64,000 nt of DNA from Pedobacter africanus (GTDB lineage Bacteria > Bacteroidota > Bacteroidia > Sphingobacteriales > Sphingobacteriaceae). Where the stretch lies: NCBI RefSeq assembly GCF_900176535.1, contig NZ_FWXT01000004.1, positions 372,001-436,000 on the forward strand, written 5' to 3'. The first letter of the stretch is position 1. Each line of letters begins with the position of its first letter. Under the pieces are notes generated by a model that was given only the letters and a program-made list of their open reading frames with translations, did no database searches and was not told where the DNA came from. The position numbers were made by a program, and so were the translations under genes. This document shows positions 1 to 8,682 of the stretch, piece by piece.

Positions 1-2
1 AG

Positions 3-386
3 TTTATGAATATTTCGGAAAATATGGCCTATGATTACCTGCAAAGTTCGGTCTGTGGCTGCTGGCTCGATCAGCCCTATGAGGCGGAAAGCGGAGAACA
101 TTTGCAGGTAACTTTAAAAGACCCCAACACACTTGAACCGGATACGCAACTGGAAAAAGAAGGATTTAAAGCTGATATTGAATTGATTATGAAAGTCTTA
201 AGTCCGAGGCATCGGCGTGTGCTTAGTCTTTCTTTTGGCCTTGAGGGTGGTTTTCCATTGTTAGAAGATGATATTGCCAGGCTATTGGGGTTAAGTACAG
301 AAACCATAAGAAGAGCAAAGAAAAATGCCCTGAAACAACTTCGCGGCATTAAAGAGATTCAAATGATGCAGGAATACCTGCGATAA
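3..386 (+). CDS. RpoD-family sigma factor, C-terminal part (cut by window start)
   Basis: C-terminal regions 3.2-4 of a sigma-70 family factor. Counting from the first Met at 6, WLDQPYEAES resembles the SLDAP segment that precedes region 4 in RpoD proteins, LSPRHRRVLSLSFGLEG resembles region 4.1, and DDIARLLGLSTETIRRAKKNALKQLR is a helix-turn-helix like region 4.2, which contacts the -35 element. The frame is open to the window edge, so the Met at 6 is probably internal and the gene starts outside. Region 4.2 departs from the usual TRERVRQIKEKA, having TETIRRAKKNA. This suggests an alternative or divergent sigma factor rather than the housekeeping one. Family call is firm; exact class is not. 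Confidence 0.7.
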   Translation, partial: FMNISENMAYDYLQSSVCGCWLDQPYEAESGEHLQVTLKDPNTLEPDTQLEKEGFKADIELIMKVLSPRHRRVLSLSFGLEGGFPLLEDDIARLLGLSTETIRRAKKNALKQLRGIKEIQMMQEYLR

Positions 387-492
387 ATTATCAGATAAAT
401 TTTAAAGAGGTGCTGTAATTCTGTACTTTTAAAACCTGGTTTTTGGTGATTGCCTGTTGCGCAGAACTTTAAACCTTTAATGCCGGGAGCAA

Positions 493-1119
493 ATGATGAA
501 ACCATACAGAATTTATATTAACGACAATACTTTATATATCACTTCTTCCTTATCGGAATACACCGAAGAAATGGAACAGCTAGACGTAGCTGATTTTAAT
601 TTCCCAGGCTTTTACAAGTCCCTGGCTGCAGCCACTGGTAAAACCTATTTGCTGCTGGACGCTGACCCGAAAGCATTGTTTAAAAAAATCAGGAAAAGTT
701 GCCTGATTATTAAAGCTGCGGGAGGATTAGTGGCTAGTAACAAAGGCAATTACCTGTTTATTTTCAGGAACAAAAAATGGGACCTGCCTAAGGGCAAGGT
801 CGAAAAAGGGGAGAAAATGAAAGAAGCTGCGCAGCGGGAGGTAGAGGAGGAATGCGGTGTAAAGATCTGGAACAATGAGGATAAGCTTTGTAAAACTTAT
901 CATGTTTATACATTGGGTAGCAAAATTGTGCTGAAAAAGACCAACTGGTACAGCATGACTGTTAAAGGAGAACCTAAATTGATCCCGCAAAAGGAGGAGG
1001 GCATTACAAAAGCTAGCTGGTTAAGCAAAACAGAACTAGCGCCCGTGCTGGCCAATACCTATCCTTCCATAATGGATGTGCTGGAAGCCGCAGAGCTTTT
1101 GGAGCAACGCGTGTTATAG
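493..1119 (+). CDS. NUDIX hydrolase
   Basis: Cytosolic nucleoside-diphosphate-linked-X hydrolase of 208 residues. The Nudix box is complete at about residues 101-122: GKVEKGEKMKEAAQREVEEECG matches GX5EX7REUXEEXGU, which carries the Mg-binding glutamates. About 75 residues precede the Nudix fold, an N-terminal extension of unknown role. The substrate cannot be told from sequence. The start is one of two adjacent ATG codons (493 or 496). The 3' end overlaps the convergent coaD by six bases, so the two transcripts meet tail to tail without a visible terminator. Confidence 0.85.
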   Translation: MMKPYRIYINDNTLYITSSLSEYTEEMEQLDVADFNFPGFYKSLAAATGKTYLLLDADPKALFKKIRKSCLIIKAAGGLVASNKGNYLFIFRNKKWDLPKGKVEKGEKMKEAAQREVEEECGVKIWNNEDKLCKTYHVYTLGSKIVLKKTNWYSMTVKGEPKLIPQKEEGITKASWLSKTELAPVLANTYPSIMDVLEAAELLEQRVL

Positions 1120-1575
1120 GCGGGCTATGGCTTCCGGGGGTAGAAATTTGCTTACATCCCCATTATTTCTTAAAATATCCCGTACGATAGTAGAGCTGAT
1201 GGCGGAGTATTCTGGCTTGCTCAGGATAAAGATGGTTTCCATTTCGGGCATCATGGTCTGATTGATCTGGGCAATAGCCCTTTCGTATTCAAAATCGCCA
1301 ACGGAACGGATACCTCTTACCATGTAGGCTGCATTGATCGTCCTGCAGAAATCTACTGTAAGGCCTTCATATAGTCGTACCTCTACGGACGGGATGCCTG
1401 CGCATACAGTCCTGACAATTTCCTCCCTTTTTTCTGCCGATAAAAAACCCTGTTTCGAACTGTTCAATCCTATGCCAACCACAATTTTATCAAATAAGGG
1501 CAATGCGCGTTTCAATATGTCTACATGGGCAATGGTGATGGGGTCAAATGAACCTGGAAAGAGTGCAATCTTCAT
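1114..1575 (-). CDS. coaD: Phosphopantetheine adenylyltransferase
   Basis: CoaD transfers AMP from ATP to 4'-phosphopantetheine, giving dephospho-CoA, the penultimate step of coenzyme A synthesis in the cytosol. The protein has 153 residues, close to the usual 155-165. The nucleotidyltransferase signature GSFDPITIAH sits near the N terminus, MVRGIRSVGDFEYERAIAQIN is the conserved central motif, and EYSAISSTIVRDI is the ISST-type C-terminal motif. It lies 12 bases downstream of rsmD and is probably co-transcribed with rsmD and the DUF3822 gene, an order common in Bacteroidota. Confidence 0.95.
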   Translation of the reverse strand: MKIALFPGSFDPITIAHVDILKRALPLFDKIVVGIGLNSSKQGFLSAEKREEIVRTVCAGIPSVEVRLYEGLTVDFCRTINAAYMVRGIRSVGDFEYERAIAQINQTMMPEMETIFILSKPEYSAISSTIVRDILRNNGDVSKFLPPEAIARL

Positions 1576-1587
1576 GACGTAAATGGA

Positions 1588-2127
1588 TTAATGCTGTTTT
1601 TCAAAAAAGCTGAATGATGAATTGCCATACCGTCTGGTTTCTGTATAGCCGGGCTTGTCATTCAGTTTTAGCAAAGATGGATGTTCTACTATTAATAAGC
1701 CGTTAGCTGTAAGTAAGTTATTTTTAGCTACCAGTTCAGGAATCAAAGGTATGGTTGGCAGGTTATAGGGCGGATCTGCAAAAATGAGCTGATAACTTTG
1801 CTGATGTTGTTCAAGGAATTTGAAGACATCGGCCTTATGTACTTCGATTTCTGTGAGTTTGTGTTTGTCAACTATTGATTTTACCCAATGAACACAGCCC
1901 GAATGTTTGTCTACTGCAGTAACCTTTTTTATTCCCCTGGATGCAAATTCAATACTGATGTTCCCGGTTCCGCAAAAAAGATCCAGTGCCTCACAGCTGC
2001 CGAAGTCATATGTATTGTAAAGGATATTAAAAAGTGCTTCTTTGGCCATGTCAGTGGTAGGCCTCACAGGTAAACTTACGGGGGCATTAAAGCGGATGCC
2101 TTTTAATTTTCCTCCAATTATTCGCAT
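1588..2127 (-). CDS. rsmD: 16S rRNA (guanine(966)-N(2))-methyltransferase
   Basis: RsmD methylates N2 of G966 in 16S rRNA using S-adenosylmethionine. The N terminus MRIIGGKLKGIRF matches the family. The SAM-binding motif is ALDLFCGTGNISIEFASRG, and the catalytic N-methyltransferase tetrapeptide DPPY occurs in IFADPPYNLP at about residue 117. Its length of 179 residues is normal. The start overlaps the end of the upstream DUF3822 gene by 10 bases, which implies translational coupling. Confidence 0.93.
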   Translation of the reverse strand: MRIIGGKLKGIRFNAPVSLPVRPTTDMAKEALFNILYNTYDFGSCEALDLFCGTGNISIEFASRGIKKVTAVDKHSGCVHWVKSIVDKHKLTEIEVHKADVFKFLEQHQQSYQLIFADPPYNLPTIPLIPELVAKNNLLTANGLLIVEHPSLLKLNDKPGYTETRRYGNSSFSFFEKQH

Positions 2128-2948
2128 AGATCGATTGCCAGCAGGCCGCTGTAATAGTGGGCAGGCATATCGTCCAGAATTTTCTGGTCAATTTCTCCTG
2201 TAGGTGGTAAATTAAACATGATGTCGTTAAAATACTTTTGCACACACTGATAATATGCATCTCCCTCGTTTATAATTCCGCTCAGGTATACCCGGGCGTC
2301 GCTGGTGTTGATATTGAGCTGGCTAATGATGAGCAGTAAATAATAATTAAACTCTTCTGCATGATCTGTCTGGTAATAATGCTGAAAAATGAGTTTGGCA
2401 TTTAGGGTATAAGCTGCATTAAAAGAAGTAGCAGTAAAATCAAGTACCAGGGCCTGGTTACTGTGTTGTGCGGCCAAGGTCAAAACCGATGCATTTTGTG
2501 CATAAAGTTTGTAATTGTTTAAAGAACTTGTCAGGGTATCTTCAATAAATTGCTGCAGCGTAAAAATGGAAGTCAGGCCAAAGGTACTGAAAGGCCTGCT
2601 ATATAAATTAGCAGATTGTTCTTCAGTAAAGAATTTTGCATACTGGTCCAATTCCTGTACATTGAATAGCTCGTTAGGGATATTTATGGAGTTCTCGGTA
2701 TATACGGCAGCTTTGATCTCTTTAAAAGGCAACCCTAAATAGCTATCGTTTTTAAGCCTGCCGGATAAGGTTTGCGGAATGTCTGCACATTCCTGCTCAT
2801 CGTATACGGCTTTTAGCTGTTTGCTGTTTTTATCAATGATTGCGTACGACAGGCTATCTGGTGTTATTTTCATCAACAGATCGCAATCTTCTGCCGTATT
2901 TGGGTCAAATTCCGGATCAACTAATAGTATGCTGTTTTTATTATCCAT
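2118..2948 (-). CDS. DUF3822 family protein
   Basis: A 276-residue protein of the Bacteroidota-specific DUF3822 family, whose members commonly sit next to rsmD. There is no signal peptide, membrane segment or catalytic motif I can identify. Family members are described as having an actin/hexokinase-like ATPase fold, and the segment ALVLDFTATSFNAAYTLN could correspond to a phosphate-binding strand pair, but this is inference. It is the first gene of the DUF3822-rsmD-coaD operon, and its start codon follows a -7 element (2954-2961) by only five bases. Confidence 0.75.
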   Translation of the reverse strand: MDNKNSILLVDPEFDPNTAEDCDLLMKITPDSLSYAIIDKNSKQLKAVYDEQECADIPQTLSGRLKNDSYLGLPFKEIKAAVYTENSINIPNELFNVQELDQYAKFFTEEQSANLYSRPFSTFGLTSIFTLQQFIEDTLTSSLNNYKLYAQNASVLTLAAQHSNQALVLDFTATSFNAAYTLNAKLIFQHYYQTDHAEEFNYYLLLIISQLNINTSDARVYLSGIINEGDAYYQCVQKYFNDIMFNLPPTGEIDQKILDDMPAHYYSGLLAIDLCE

Positions 2949-2953
2949 ATTAG

Positions 2954-2961
2954 CAAAATTA
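2954..2961 (-). promoter_or_regulatory. -7 element (TAATTTTG) for the DUF3822-rsmD-coaD operon
   Basis: On the minus strand TAATTTTG matches the Bacteroidota consensus TAnnTTTG. It ends five bases before the ATG at 2948, so the transcript would be leaderless or nearly so. I see no good -33 TTG. Confidence 0.45.
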
Positions 2962-2988
2962 ATCCTTTTTTCTATAACATCACCATCG

Positions 2989-2996
2989 CATATTTG
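2989..2996 (+). promoter_or_regulatory. -7-like element (CATATTTG) for the helicase gene
   Basis: CATATTTG matches TAnnTTTG at seven of eight positions and ends four bases before the ATG at 3001. It forms a divergent pair with the element at 2954-2961; both would give near-leaderless mRNAs. Confidence 0.35.
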
Positions 2997-3000
2997 CTAA

Positions 3001-4443
3001 ATGGATAAAGCGGCAATAATACAGGCTTCTTACGAATTCGTACCCACAGCAGAACAGCTTGATTTTTGCAGGGAAATGGCGTCTTTTTTATCCCGGGGGC
3101 TGAATGATCAGTGCTTCATATTAAGGGGGTATGCAGGGACGGGAAAAACCACCTCTGTAGCAGCGCTGGTAAAAGCATTGCCACAGTTTAAAGTGCGTTC
3201 GGTATTGCTGGCACCAACAGGAAGGGCGGCAAAGGTAATGGGCAATTATACCGGTAAAAAAGCGCTTACCATCCATAAAAAAATATATAGAAAACGTGCT
3301 GCTGTTGGTACGGACCTGTCTTTTCAGCTGGCGCCTAATCTTGCGGAGCATACCCTGTTTATTGTAGATGAAGCATCTATGATTGCAGATGAATGGATTT
3401 CACATACAGGATCCTCATTTTTAAAAGATCTGATCGAATTTGCATACAATGGTAAGAATTGTGCAGTGGTCTTTGTGGGCGACACCGCACAGTTGCCGCC
3501 GGTTGGCAGTATTGAAAGTCCGGCATTAAACAAAGCTTATATCGCATCAAACTTTGGCAAACAGGTGATGGCGATTGAGCTTAAAGAAGTGGTAAGACAG
3601 GAGAAGAAATCGGGTATCCTGGCCAATGCCACCATGCTGCGCAGGATGATCAGTGCGCTGGAAAAAGATGAAGAAGGTAAAATCGCATTGCCGAAATTCA
3701 TGACCAAAACCTATAAGGATATTTTCAGGATGACCGGTTTAAAGCTGGTAGAGGGGTTGGAATATGCTTATGGTAAATTTGGCATTGAAAACTGCCTGGT
3801 GGTTTGCAGATCTAATAAATCGGCAAATGTATACAACCAGCAGATCAGGGCCAGGTTGCTTTACCGAGAAGAGGAGCTAACAGGAGGCGATCAGATTATG
3901 GTAGTGCGGAACAATTATTTCTGGCTTCCTGAAAACGAATCGGCAGCCTTTATTGCAAATGGTGATATGGCCAGGATTGTCCGGGTAAGAAAAACCGAAG
4001 AGCGGTATGGTTTGCGTTTTGCCGAAGTGCAGCTTGAATTTATTGATTTTCAGGAACTTGGTGCGATTACCTGCAAGGTGATGCTGGATACACTTACGAT
4101 TGATGCACCCAATTTGTCCTATGAGCAAAACAATCAGCTTTTTGAACAGTTAAATATAGATTATGAGCACATCAAAAATAAGCGGGAAAGGTACAATGCA
4201 ATTAAGGAAGATCCTTATTACAATGCATTGCAGATCAAGTTTGCTTATGCCGTTACCTGCCATAAAGCGCAGGGCGGGCAATGGGATGCTGTATTTGTGG
4301 ACCAAGGCTATCTAACCGATGAAATGGTAGACATGGATTTTTTAAGATGGCTATATACCGGAGTAACAAGAGCCAGAAGAGAATTATTTTTAGTAAATTT
4401 TGCGGCTAAACTATTTTCTGCTCCAGCAGAAGAACAGTTTTAA
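3001..4443 (+). CDS. RecD/Dda-like superfamily 1 DNA helicase
   Basis: A 480-residue SF1 helicase of the RecD2/Dda type. Motif I (Walker A) is GYAGTGKTTS at about residues 42-51, motif Ia is LLAPTGRAAKVM, motif II (Walker B) is LFIVDEASMI, motif III is FVGDTAQLPPVGS, motif V is FAYAVTCHKAQGGQWDAVFVD (UvrD_C_2 domain), and motif VI is LYTGVTRARRELFLV. It lacks the long N-terminal domain of RecD2 and any RecBC partner nearby, so it more resembles the compact Dda/PIF1-like helicases. A role in repair or restart of replication forks is inferred from the family only. Confidence 0.9.
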   Translation: MDKAAIIQASYEFVPTAEQLDFCREMASFLSRGLNDQCFILRGYAGTGKTTSVAALVKALPQFKVRSVLLAPTGRAAKVMGNYTGKKALTIHKKIYRKRAAVGTDLSFQLAPNLAEHTLFIVDEASMIADEWISHTGSSFLKDLIEFAYNGKNCAVVFVGDTAQLPPVGSIESPALNKAYIASNFGKQVMAIELKEVVRQEKKSGILANATMLRRMISALEKDEEGKIALPKFMTKTYKDIFRMTGLKLVEGLEYAYGKFGIENCLVVCRSNKSANVYNQQIRARLLYREEELTGGDQIMVVRNNYFWLPENESAAFIANGDMARIVRVRKTEERYGLRFAEVQLEFIDFQELGAITCKVMLDTLTIDAPNLSYEQNNQLFEQLNIDYEHIKNKRERYNAIKEDPYYNALQIKFAYAVTCHKAQGGQWDAVFVDQGYLTDEMVDMDFLRWLYTGVTRARRELFLVNFAAKLFSAPAEEQF

Positions 4444-4462
4444 CCTTAAATTGATATTTGTT

Positions 4463-5149
4463 ATGAGATTTGCATACTCTGTTAAACAAAAAATGAAAAT
4501 TGCGGTACTGTTGTTTTGTATCATGGCTTGTACCTTACTGATCAGGTTTTTAGAAGATAAGAGTGTGAAAAGCATGAACGAATCCTTTGTATCGATGTAT
4601 AACGATCGGTTGATCCCGGCAGCAGATTTGTTTTATGTAGCTGAAAAGGCCTACCTGAAAAAGTCGTTGTTTGAGGATGCTTTATACGAGCCGGAACACC
4701 TGTTTAGTGTCGACAAGTTACAGGCGCAGCTGGCCGCACTGAATACCTCTATAGATTCATTGATACAGAAATACAGCAAGACCTTACTGGTGAAGCAGGA
4801 AAAGGAGCAGCTGATACATTTAAAAAATGGGCTTGGCAGTACAGTAGAGGTAGAACATAAAATCCTTGCTGCTGCAAAGGTCCAGGGGCTTGCAGCAGCA
4901 AGGGTGCTTTATGAAACAGAGGGGCGTGAATCTTCCAGAACGACCATCAAAAAACTTTCTGAGCTGATGAACATTCAAAAGCAGGTGGGTGAGGAGCTGA
5001 TCAAGGATTCAGCCTTTATGGTATCCGGCAATAAGATTTACTCGGCCTTTCAGGTCGTACTGGCCATTGTAATCGGGATATTGATTGTTGGTATTGTATT
5101 TACCTCTAATGTAGTGAAAATCAGTAATGATAAGTTTAACCTGAATTAA
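4463..5149 (+). CDS. Four-helix-bundle MCP-type sensor domain protein without signalling domain
   Basis: A 228-residue membrane protein from the ATG at 4463; the upstream ATG at 4400 lies inside the helicase gene. Residues about 10-28 form an N-terminal membrane segment, a helical periplasmic region follows with the spacing of the 4HB_MCP ligand-binding domain, and FQVVLAIVIGILIVGIVFTSNVV is a second membrane segment. Only nine residues remain after it, so HAMP and methyl-accepting or kinase domains are absent. It may act as a free-standing sensor for a partner. The convergent histidine kinase overlaps its stop codon by four bases, but partnership is a guess. Confidence 0.7.
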   Translation: MRFAYSVKQKMKIAVLLFCIMACTLLIRFLEDKSVKSMNESFVSMYNDRLIPAADLFYVAEKAYLKKSLFEDALYEPEHLFSVDKLQAQLAALNTSIDSLIQKYSKTLLVKQEKEQLIHLKNGLGSTVEVEHKILAAAKVQGLAAARVLYETEGRESSRTTIKKLSELMNIQKQVGEELIKDSAFMVSGNKIYSAFQVVLAIVIGILIVGIVFTSNVVKISNDKFNLN

Positions 5150-6468
5150 GCGGCAATAAAAGGCAACGTAATCTGGAAGGTGGTTCCCTGGTTTTCCTGG
5201 CTGTCTACAGTTAATGAGCCGCCGTGTTGTTCAATGATCTGCCTGGAGATGTGTAAACCAAGTCCTATTGATTTTTCACCTTTAAGTCCGGGTCGGCCGG
5301 CTTTGGAGAACTGATCAAAGAGTAGCTGTTGAAGGTGAGCTGGAATCCCTATCCCAAAATCAGTAACCCGGATGATGCAGGCATCAGCGGATTTACGCAC
5401 TTCAATGTTAATTGGACTTTCGGAATTCGAAAATTTTAAGCCATTCCCAATCAGGTTGTCTATTACCCGGGTAAGTTTGGAAGGATTTACCGCAGAGGTC
5501 AATTCCTGCTCATTGCAGCTGAAAACAATCCTACGCTCGTTATTGAGGTTCTTTTGCCAGTTGCTACAGATATTGTTCATAAAAGTAATGATGTTGGTGG
5601 TCTGCAGCTGGAAAGGGGCCTTGTTGTTCTGGGCAATTTCGAGCAAATCATCAATAATATGCTTAGCCTGGCGCGTTGAACTCAGAATAAGCTGTATTTC
5701 CGTATTGTTCTGCTGCTGACTTTCTTCGAGTACAATCCTTGTGAGTGCCTCAATATTGTTGAGCGGGTTTCTGAGATCGTGCGCTACAAAGCCAAGGATC
5801 TCGCTTTTTTGACGATTGAGCAGCTGCACTTCCAGGTTTCTTTCTTCCAGTTGTTTTAAACGGGTGAAGTGTTTGGATTTAAAATAATAACTATACCTGG
5901 AAAAGGTATATAGTGCCACAACCAGTATAAACGCAGCCATAAAATTGAACACCTGGTCTGTCAGGTTTAATCCAGGCAGTACCAGGGTAAGGCCAAATAA
6001 AAGGAACACATAAAGCGAAAGGATGATGATCTGCTTTACTTCCAGTGCAAAAAACAAGGAAACCATCATAATTCCTATAAGAAATACGGCCAGGGTATTC
6101 TTTGGGTTATGCAGGGAAAAAATATAACTGACGGCAAATGTGGTGGTCAGGATAAAACAGCAGCAGGTAACAATCAGTATATTTCTGCTTGTTGTAGTCC
6201 AGCGGCCACTTTTTAAGGCATGGTTACTCAACAATAGAAAGCCCAGTGAGCCTGTTATGGTTAGCCAGTTGTTAAAGCTGTATTCCGAGTAGTTGGCCAT
6301 TGATGATAAGCCTTCATAGCTGAGCAATGAAAGCAGCCTTACCGTAGCCGAAACAAAAAAGTAAATACTGCTTAAAACCCTTACCTGTTTAACGTTAATA
6401 ATGCTATAGGCCTCCTTAAAGGCCTGGGCATATTGGTTGGGCGTTTGGTATGTATAAAAACTAAGCAA
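5146..6468 (-). CDS. Membrane sensor histidine kinase
   Basis: A 440-residue HisKA/HATPase_c kinase. The N-terminal half has about six predicted membrane helices with short loops and no large periplasmic domain, so it probably senses a membrane or intracellular cue. The phosphoacceptor H box is LGFVAHDLRNPLNNIEAL. The ATP-binding boxes are N (VIDNLIGNGLKFS), G1 (VTDFGIGIPAH) and G2 (GLGLHISRQIIEQHGG). No response regulator gene is adjacent, so it is an orphan kinase. It is divergent from the gtrA-like gene, with about 78 bases between the two starts. Confidence 0.9.
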   Translation of the reverse strand: MLSFYTYQTPNQYAQAFKEAYSIINVKQVRVLSSIYFFVSATVRLLSLLSYEGLSSMANYSEYSFNNWLTITGSLGFLLLSNHALKSGRWTTTSRNILIVTCCCFILTTTFAVSYIFSLHNPKNTLAVFLIGIMMVSLFFALEVKQIIILSLYVFLLFGLTLVLPGLNLTDQVFNFMAAFILVVALYTFSRYSYYFKSKHFTRLKQLEERNLEVQLLNRQKSEILGFVAHDLRNPLNNIEALTRIVLEESQQQNNTEIQLILSSTRQAKHIIDDLLEIAQNNKAPFQLQTTNIITFMNNICSNWQKNLNNERRIVFSCNEQELTSAVNPSKLTRVIDNLIGNGLKFSNSESPINIEVRKSADACIIRVTDFGIGIPAHLQQLLFDQFSKAGRPGLKGEKSIGLGLHISRQIIEQHGGSLTVDSQENQGTTFQITLPFIAA

Positions 6469-6523
6469 GTGGTGAATTTGCTAGTAAAAATAACGAAAGG
6501 AAATGATTTGTACGATTTTATAT

Positions 6524-6531
6524 TACTTTTG
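6524..6531 (+). promoter_or_regulatory. -7 element (TACTTTTG) for the gtrA-like gene
   Basis: TACTTTTG matches TAnnTTTG exactly, 15 bases before the chosen ATG at 6547. This also supports that start over the in-frame ATG at 6433, which would lie inside the kinase gene. Confidence 0.5.
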
Positions 6532-6546
6532 CTGAAAGTAATAACT

Positions 6547-6957
6547 ATGATCACGATAGCAGCCACCGAGTTTAACTATGCGTTTTTTTTAAAGCTTTTA
6601 AAATTTGGCCTGGTAGGATTCGTGGGGCTTATTGTCGATTTCAGCATTACCTATATCTGCAAGGAAAAATTAAAGATCCATAAATATGTTTCCAGTTCAC
6701 TAGGCTTCAGCATTGCTACAGCAACCAATTATCAGTTGAACAGGTTGTGGACTTTTGGCCGGCATGATGCGGCCACTATGATGCAATTCGGAAAATATTT
6801 CATGATCTGCCTGGTAGGGTTGGCCCTAAGCAATATTCTGATCTATCTGCTGAACGATAAGCTGAAATGGAATTTCTATGTTGCCAAAGGCTGTGCCATT
6901 GTAATCGTGTCGTTATGGAACTTTTTTGCCAACTACCTTTATACTTTTGCAACCTGA
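6547..6957 (+). CDS. GtrA-like membrane protein
   Basis: A 136-residue protein with four predicted membrane helices of the GtrA family, small proteins linked to flipping or transfer of polyprenyl-phosphate-linked sugars. FLKLLKFGLVGFVGLIVDFSITY is the typical first helix, NYQLNRLWTFG is the conserved inter-helix motif (N-x-x-W-x-F), and FFANYLYTF closes the last helix. It lies 15 bases upstream of a GT39 glycosyltransferase, which fits a lipid-carrier glycosylation pair. The substrate is unknown. Confidence 0.85.
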   Translation: MITIAATEFNYAFFLKLLKFGLVGFVGLIVDFSITYICKEKLKIHKYVSSSLGFSIATATNYQLNRLWTFGRHDAATMMQFGKYFMICLVGLALSNILIYLLNDKLKWNFYVAKGCAIVIVSLWNFFANYLYTFAT

Positions 6958-6972
6958 TAAGCCTTTTCATTG

Positions 6973-8679
6973 ATGCTTGAAACAAAAAGAACCCCAAAGC
7001 AGATCCTGTTTGTCTTTTTAGGTGCATGGACATTGATCAATGTCATCCAGGCGGCATTTGTAGAGGTTCATGCAGATGAAGCCTATTACTGGATGTATTC
7101 CAGGTTTTTAGACTGGGGCTATTTTGATCATCCCCCAATGGTTGCCTTGTTCATAAAAATAGGGGATGCGCTGATACCTTCTACTTTGGGTTTAAGGCTC
7201 CTTACAATACTGAGCAGTACTGCTTCTGTGTACCTTTTATGGAAGATGTTGAGCAGGTACGGGCAGAATATAAAACTGTTTATATTGTTGTTCGGGTCGG
7301 TTGTCTTGTTCCATGTTTATGGCTTTATCACTACGCCGGATGCACCATTGTTTTTCTTTACTGTGCTTTTTCTATATCTGTACCAGCGTTATGCGGAAGA
7401 AGATAAGTTCAAATGGGCATTCCTGCTGGCCCTGGTTATTGCAGGCATGCTGTACAGCAAATATCATGGTATCCTGGTGTTGTTCTTTACCATACTTTCC
7501 AATTTTAAGCTTTTAAAAAGGCCCAGTTTCTGGTTTATTGTGCTGCTTGCAGCAGCAGCTTTTGTTCCCCACATCTGGTGGCAAATACAAAATAATTATC
7601 CTTCATTCTATTACCATGTGATAGACCGGTCGTCTGCATATTATAAGTTTGGTTTTACAACAGAATATTTGCTGGCACAGCTGGCGCTGGCAGGGCCGCT
7701 TGTAGGCTGGTATATGTACAGACAGTCTTTCCGCCTGAAACCAGATGATACTTTTATCAGGGGCCTTAAGTTTAACTGTTTTGGAATATTCATTTTTTTC
7801 CTGATCAGTACTTTGAAGGGAAGAGTTGAAGCGCATTGGACTTTACCAGCAATGATTGGCCTGTTTATGCTGTCCTACATCGCAATGCTGCGGTTTAATG
7901 TGCCCAAATGGTTCGAAAGGCTAGCCCTGGTGAATATTTTTCTGATCGTTCTGGTCAGGCTGGTGCTGATCTTTCCTGTGGGCGTCTTGATGAAGGTTAA
8001 AGTGGTTTCCTATTATTTTGGGAACAAGACCTGGGCCCAGGAAATAAAAAAGAAGGCCGGTGATGCACCGGTAATCTTTATGGATTCTTTCCAGGTGCCT
8101 TCCAGGTATAATTATTATACGCGTAGTACAAAGGGATTTTCCTATGATTCCAGGTATTACCGGAAAAACCAGTACGACATCTGGCCGCTGGAAGACAGTA
8201 TCAGAAATAAGCGGGCCTATTTTGTACTTCAGTATCCTATGGAGGGCTTAGGCAGAATAGATACGATTCAGACTGGTAAGGGGCTGTTCTATGGGGCCTG
8301 GATCGACAAGGTACGCATATACCAGAAACTGAATGTAAGCCTGGAATCAGTACCTGCCAGCTGGGAAAGAGGAGCGGTAAAAGAATTGCAGCTAAAGATC
8401 AGCAATCCATATAAGGAAAGTATAGCGCTGGGCAATGCTGGTGCAAACTGGAAGTGCTATCTGGAATATGGGTTTAAGATTGGGCCTGATCTGGGTGAGT
8501 TTAAAGTTGCTGGAACGAACCTCGAACCTGTCACAATTGGAGTGGGGCAGTCTGTACTGGTTAGCGCCAGCCTAAGGGCACCTTTGGTTCCGGGTAAATA
8601 CAAATTGCTGTTTTCTGTACGGACAGATCCTTTTTCAGGCGCCAGGAACAGCAGCATGATTCCGGTAGAAATCAGGTAA
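6973..8679 (+). CDS. GT39-type (ArnT/PMT-like) membrane glycosyltransferase
   Basis: An integral membrane glycosyltransferase of about 568 residues from the ATG at 6973 (a TTG at 6970 is the alternative). The first periplasmic loop has the catalytic acidic pair context VHADEAYYWMYS followed by WGYFDHPPMVAL, typical of PMT_2/ArnT enzymes that take sugars from polyprenyl-phosphate donors. About ten membrane segments follow. The last 220 residues or so are soluble and end in a beta-rich segment, longer than in minimal PMT_2 proteins. Donor and acceptor are not predictable. Coupled with the GtrA-like gene upstream and convergent with an AraC-type regulator four bases away. Confidence 0.85.
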   Translation: MLETKRTPKQILFVFLGAWTLINVIQAAFVEVHADEAYYWMYSRFLDWGYFDHPPMVALFIKIGDALIPSTLGLRLLTILSSTASVYLLWKMLSRYGQNIKLFILLFGSVVLFHVYGFITTPDAPLFFFTVLFLYLYQRYAEEDKFKWAFLLALVIAGMLYSKYHGILVLFFTILSNFKLLKRPSFWFIVLLAAAAFVPHIWWQIQNNYPSFYYHVIDRSSAYYKFGFTTEYLLAQLALAGPLVGWYMYRQSFRLKPDDTFIRGLKFNCFGIFIFFLISTLKGRVEAHWTLPAMIGLFMLSYIAMLRFNVPKWFERLALVNIFLIVLVRLVLIFPVGVLMKVKVVSYYFGNKTWAQEIKKKAGDAPVIFMDSFQVPSRYNYYTRSTKGFSYDSRYYRKNQYDIWPLEDSIRNKRAYFVLQYPMEGLGRIDTIQTGKGLFYGAWIDKVRIYQKLNVSLESVPASWERGAVKELQLKISNPYKESIALGNAGANWKCYLEYGFKIGPDLGEFKVAGTNLEPVTIGVGQSVLVSASLRAPLVPGKYKLLFSVRTDPFSGARNSSMIPVEIR

Positions 8680-8682
8680 ACT

